A stretch of DNA of 64,000 nucleotides from Pelodera strongyloides (Eukaryota; Nematoda; Chromadorea; Rhabditida; Rhabditidae), in NCBI GenBank assembly GCA_036852015.1, contig JAANDG010000142.1, positions 186,001 through 250,000 of the forward strand, read 5' to 3'. Of the stretch, positions 59,895-64,000 are shown piece after piece (the stretch's first letter is position 1; each line of letters begins with the position of its first letter). Below the pieces are notes generated by a model. The model was given only the letters and a program-made list of their open reading frames with translations, was not told the DNA's origin and made no database searches. A program made the position numbers and the translations under genes.

Positions 59895-62384
59895 TCAAAC
59901 TGTCCCACATAAATTAGGACCCATTCGCCTAGTAGAAGGACCCGAAATTGGGACCCATTCGCCTATCCTGGAGGTCAGGCCCAGGAAAATATTCCGCAAT
60001 CTCTCCCTTCCGCTTCCGCAACGTATGAATCTCTCCTTCCGCTCCCGTTCATCAAGTGAATGTCAAGCGGTTAGTCCCAAAATTGCTTCGCAATTATCGT
60101 AAGATCGTTTCAAAAATTTTATATTGTCGTAATATGTATAGTATTGCCTAGTCATATGTATTCTAGTCAGCGTCAGACCTATCGCTTTAATTTTGCTATT
60201 GTATTACTACCTTTTAGAGTTGCAGCATAATATAGAATATTTTAAATGTATTTAATTCACTCATAGTTAGGCCTTTCTACAAAACTAACTAGCCCAGAGC
60301 CCCGGTACAGAGTATCCTGTGAGATGTGAGCTTGGTTAGCCATGAATTTGAGCACGACGCCAAAGCTGAGTTCCCCTATTCCACCAATTAGAATGTATAC
60401 GTTCTTCATATATAAGTTATACACTCTAATAACATAGCCCCTATTCATTTGTGACCCTTCACTGCAGCCCTGCTTTCCAGTGTGAACCCCACCCATTCGC
60501 TTTATTATACAGTTTAAGATTTATTTGTGATTTCCCTACTGTGTAGGCCTGATCCATAGTTGAAAAGCCTATAAGGTTTTGTATCCATAGTTAAACCGCT
60601 TTTCCAAAAGCCGTATTTTTTATATTTCCCATAGCCAGCGGGTGAACACTATACTTTTTGTGACCCATGCGCCAATTAATTTGACATAAATCAAACATTT
60701 TCCTAGCCTAGTAGAGACTTAGATCTTACATTGCTTACCGTGTCGTATGCGCAACGTTTTTCAACCGAGTTCTTTAGGCAGAGTAGATTTTTTATATTGT
60801 ACCATGCGCAGTGTTTTCCCCTACGGTTTCCCCTACATTCCTGCAAAGTTATACTTATTTTAATACACATATACCTATTTATTTATGACTTACAGTACCC
60901 AACTTCAAGTGTCTGTAATACTTACACCCCGTGCATCTCCGTCGTCGATTCTCTCCTCTATATCCGTGATCTCTCGTCTTTGCAATTGCTTACTGTAATC
61001 GCGCTATCTCTACTTTCCAATGGTGCTTGGTTTATTGCTTTTATTATTTATTATATTTGATATATTTGTGCATCAACTCCGGTTCCGCTAACAACTTGCT
61101 TACAAATCCAGATTTGCATATGTTGCCATGCAATGCAGTTCTAATAAAGCGATTTTAAGAAATCGAAATACTCGCACGCCATCTGCATTTGGTCAACAAA
61201 CAAGGTTTCTAAGGTACAAGATTACAGAGTCCTACAGTATCCGGGCATCCGTTGATAAAACCCCACATAAACTTTTTTTGCTAACCCGGTAAAACCTACT
61301 GTTAAACACGCTTCTGCACGCCGCACGGTTTAAAAAAATTTTTATTCACCATCACTGTGGAACAACCCAAAATCAAGAAGTATGTTAGTACTCAAAACAA
61401 AGTAATTAGCGGATAAAAGTATATTTCGACGACTTACGCTTACGAAATAGGAATTACGAGAAAAGTATACGTATACGAAATGATTAATAACCTGCCAATA
61501 ATTAATAACTGATTAACAAACCACAAAAGTACACTATTAAGGGCCAAATAAAAAGAACAAATTCACATACTCACAAAGTTGTGTAGGTAATCGGCTCCCT
61601 AAGTCCCTAACTAGGACAACAGAAGTTATGATATACAATTAAACACAAGCTCGCAAACAACTTTAAATTCGCTAGAGAAACGATATACAAAAAAATGAGC
61701 ATTTCATAATCACAGTGATTTTATGTACAAGTCAATTCAAGCTTAGGGTGAATAGGAATGAATAATAGGACAGAATAGGACAGGAAAATCTGTACATAAA
61801 ACATGAAAAGAGGGTAAAAACAGCACATAGGTACGTGTACATAGAAGGAAGGTTACAACGCAATACACACACGAGGAAAAATACAAAAAATTTAAATATT
61901 ACTTAAATGCTCAGTTTTGCTTATTCCGCTACTGCACAACCAACAAGATAAAGAGAACAAATATTTCTAGAAGCAGTCTAATTACTGCCAGTCTCAAGTC
62001 TCCATATAATACAATAGGGCAAAACCTCATACAAAGAAGTATTGCCTATAAAATTACAATACAAACCCCAACCCCAACACTTAGCATGTAGGTTAACTTC
62101 AAGCCCACACCATGCAGTATGCTAATTAACAAGGCTATTCAAGAAATTATGCAAAGAAAATCACATAAATTGCGAGCCTCGATGCTTATCACTTATCAGC
62201 ATTGAATCAAGCGATGCGGCTGGAATTATTACATTCATTACTGTTCTCATATTAGCCAAAACAAGTATAAATAGTGCTCAAAGGCCAAGAAACAGATCGA
62301 TGCATACATAGGAAATAGGAAGGAAAGGGTTAAGACGCTAGGAGGCAATAATTTAACTAAATCTGAAGGAATGTACAATTATAT
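59895..62384. other. Convergent intergenic region
   Basis: Separates the 3' ends of the CDK5 activator (+) and the RNase T2-like gene (-). No gene is supported; the 100- and 109-codon frames lack motifs. AATAAA at 61143 (+) is a distant poly(A) candidate for the activator, and TTTATT at 61341 (minus-strand AATAAA) for the opposite gene. The 3' UTR limits cannot be set from sequence. Confidence 0.55.
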
Positions 62385-63958
62385 TTACATTGAACGGCTA
62401 AGTGTTTCGGTAAACACTTGCCTCTTGCGAAGTCCAAGCGCTTCACGCACACGAGTGAATTCCGGGGTTCTGAAATGATAAAACTAAAAGTAAGATTCAG
62501 TCATAGGCTACAAACTACAAGTTATGGCTTTCGTTTTCGTAGATAAGGGATAAGCTCTTCGATTTAAATTGTTGCGCAAGAAAAACTTCATCAACTACGT
62601 CACCACCTTTTCAATCAAAATTACGTTTCACACAGAAAACTTCACTGCACGTAAACACGCGTTTTTGTGCTGGCTTGCAAAATGACTTGTTTGCATAATG
62701 CATGCCCACTATGGAAATCAACCATTTACTACGATCCAAAATTTTTATAGAATTCATAGCTTTATATTGATTTACTTCTTCCAATTAAAATCTTTTGCTT
62801 TGTAAAGCATGTCTTTCGGAATTTAATACCATCATCTTTCGATAAAAGAACTATCTGAGTACTTCATTCTCGTGAGCCTCCTCCTTTAACACTTCGTCAT
62901 ATTTTGTGAGACAAAAAACGTTCCAAATCCAAAAAAAAAAATAGAAAACCCCACCTTCCCATTCCGTTGATCAACTCCAGATTGGCACTCGTCAACACCT
63001 TGAGGATAATGAAAAGGAGCACGAACGCAGAGCTTATTGCTATCACTGGAGCCAGCAGAGTGAGCACCATCGGGCCGGGAGCCACCTGAAGAAAAAAACA
63101 TCATAACTTTCACCGTGTTCTAGTCGCGCTTGAGTCCTGTGCTAGTATTGATGTGGTTTGGGTTCCTCATTTTTTTAGGTTCCAGTACTCTGACTATCCA
63201 AAACATTTAATGCTAACCAACACCACAATTCTCACCTGCAGAAATGCCTCCGATAGCTTTTCCAATTTATATTCAGATTTGGAAGGCATGTAGACAATCT
63301 GGTCACCACACGGCTGAAAGGGAAGAAAAGTTAAAGCAATCGTTTGTAATGCATTAAAGCATTAATAAAGTCAGGCTCGGACAGGGCAGCATCAATTACT
63401 CTGGGCGCAACTCCAAGAATAATCCCAATTAAATACCTGTCACTGCCTACAACCATTCCTGTAAGATTGTTGCCACCGCTTCATGCAGAAATTTATAAAA
63501 GTTCTTGTCTAGTTTGATTCAGAAACCATTTTAAACAATTCTAGGCTAACGCGGCTACCAGCACTTCTCACTTCTCATTTTCGAAGCAAAACATCGAGCT
63601 AGCTCTACATAAAGAACTAAGAATGACTGTTTTATAGGGGTTTGTTATTTAGCAGTGAAAAGACGCCGAAGATTGGACTCATCTCAGTGCAAACATATGT
63701 ACGTGGATCTAGCTGCATTCATTTATGCACAGCAGCACAGCAATTATGCCTGCAGCGTTTAACATAAACAGCACAAACAATGTGTTCACTTTTACGCAAG
63801 AAAAGAAAAACATTCCATCGAACAATCCTTACCCTAAAAGATGGCAAATGTGGAGATGGTTTGCTGGCTGTTCTGACGTAACTCTCTTGGGGACAGTTCA
63901 TCACTTGCAGTTCTTTATCCACACAGATACGCAAATCACCGAGTAGAGTCTGCTTTGT
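62385..63958 (-). CDS. Ribonuclease T2-like protein, C-terminal part, with a membrane segment (partial)
   Basis: Probable acid endoribonuclease of the T2 family (lysosomal or secreted RNA degradation). Only the last four exons are visible: 63958-63833, 63313-63236, 63085-62955 and 62469-62385, in phase, 139 aa, ending at TAA 62387-62385. The first shows LRICVDKELQVMNCPQ and the second PCGDQIVYMPSK, which match by eye the IEFCLTKQ...LQNC and VCEDGPVFYPPPKK regions near the C terminus of human RNASET2. The catalytic CAS I and CAS II histidines would lie upstream, outside the window. The third exon encodes a hydrophobic helix (MVLTLLAPVIAISSAFVLLF plus IILKVL), followed by a basic tail ending FTETLSRSM. 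Family proteins normally end near the PCGD block, so this tail is unusual. It could instead be another family with a similar Cys pattern. Confidence 0.7.
62665..62891. repeat. Repeat shared with FTSJ1 intron 5, ending in CTCGTGAGCCTCCTCCTTTAA
   Basis: GCTTGCAAAATGACTTG, TTACTACGATCCAAAATTTT, GAATTCATAGCTTTATATTG, TTTCGATAAAAGAACTAT and CTCGTGAGCCTCCTCCTTTAA occur in the same order as at about 39270-39465. The inverse of the end, TTAAAGGAGGAGGCTCACGA, resembles the family C end. It lies in the last intron of the RNase T2-like gene. Confidence 0.75.
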
Positions 63959-64000
63959 CTGAAAAAAAAACAATGAGAAGGGAACCTTCAAGCGCTACTG

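Noticed and set aside
1..64000. tRNA, rRNA or CRISPR loci, and bacterial operons
   Set aside because: No cloverleaf with B-box-like GTTCGANTC in the right context, no rRNA core motifs and no regular direct-repeat/spacer array were seen; all genes are spliced.

Overview
The window reads as nuclear DNA of a nematode. Genes are broken into many short exons with GT...AG introns, and most acceptors are pyrimidine-rich ending in TTTCAG or TTTTAG. Several genes have such an acceptor only 5-30 nt before the first ATG, as expected for spliced-leader addition. One gene looks like a nematode-expanded family of SLC17-like transporters. A short run of the nematode telomere unit (TTAGGC) sits inside an intron. 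I cannot name the species; it is clearly not compact like Caenorhabditis.

Five protein genes could be assembled by hand from exons whose splice phases agree. (1) Plus strand 1978-6888: a 12-exon SLC17-like major facilitator transporter, 456 aa. (2) Minus strand 15104-9089: a 7-exon DnaJ class B chaperone of the DNAJB6/B2 type, 227 aa. (3) Plus strand 37396-45040: a 12-exon FTSJ1/TRM7 tRNA 2'-O-methyltransferase, 342 aa, with all four residues of the K-D-K-E set present. (4) Plus strand 52912-59894: a 10-exon CDK5 activator (p35/CDK5R1, worm cdka-1), 363 aa, with an N-terminal MG myristoylation-type start. (5) Minus strand 63958-62385: the last four visible exons of a ribonuclease T2 relative, with an unexpected C-terminal membrane segment; its 5' part lies beyond the window. 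The genes do not look functionally linked or operonic. Genes 1 and 2 converge, as do genes 4 and 5; genes 3 and 4 are tandem but about 7.9 kb apart.

The rest is dominated by short non-autonomous repeats. At least four groups of inverted-repeat elements occur. Several groups have ends reading TTAAAGCG, TTAAAGGG or TTAAAGGA, which suggests a shared TTAA-targeting mobilising enzyme. A separate family has CAGAGGCCG...CACCA termini. A ~230-360 bp family starts with a GCCGCCTGAGGCG hairpin and ends AT-rich. There are about 14 long (GA)n/(CT)n tracts and two long poly(A) tracts. The 22 kb between the chaperone and the methyltransferase (15.1-37.4 kb) holds no gene I can support.

No transposase, RNA gene, CRISPR array or bacterial-type system was seen. 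The most unusual observations are the shared TTAA-type termini across repeat families, the membrane-anchored RNase T2 tail, and the hairpin-headed repeat family. Gene models come from reading splice sites and phases, not from transcripts.
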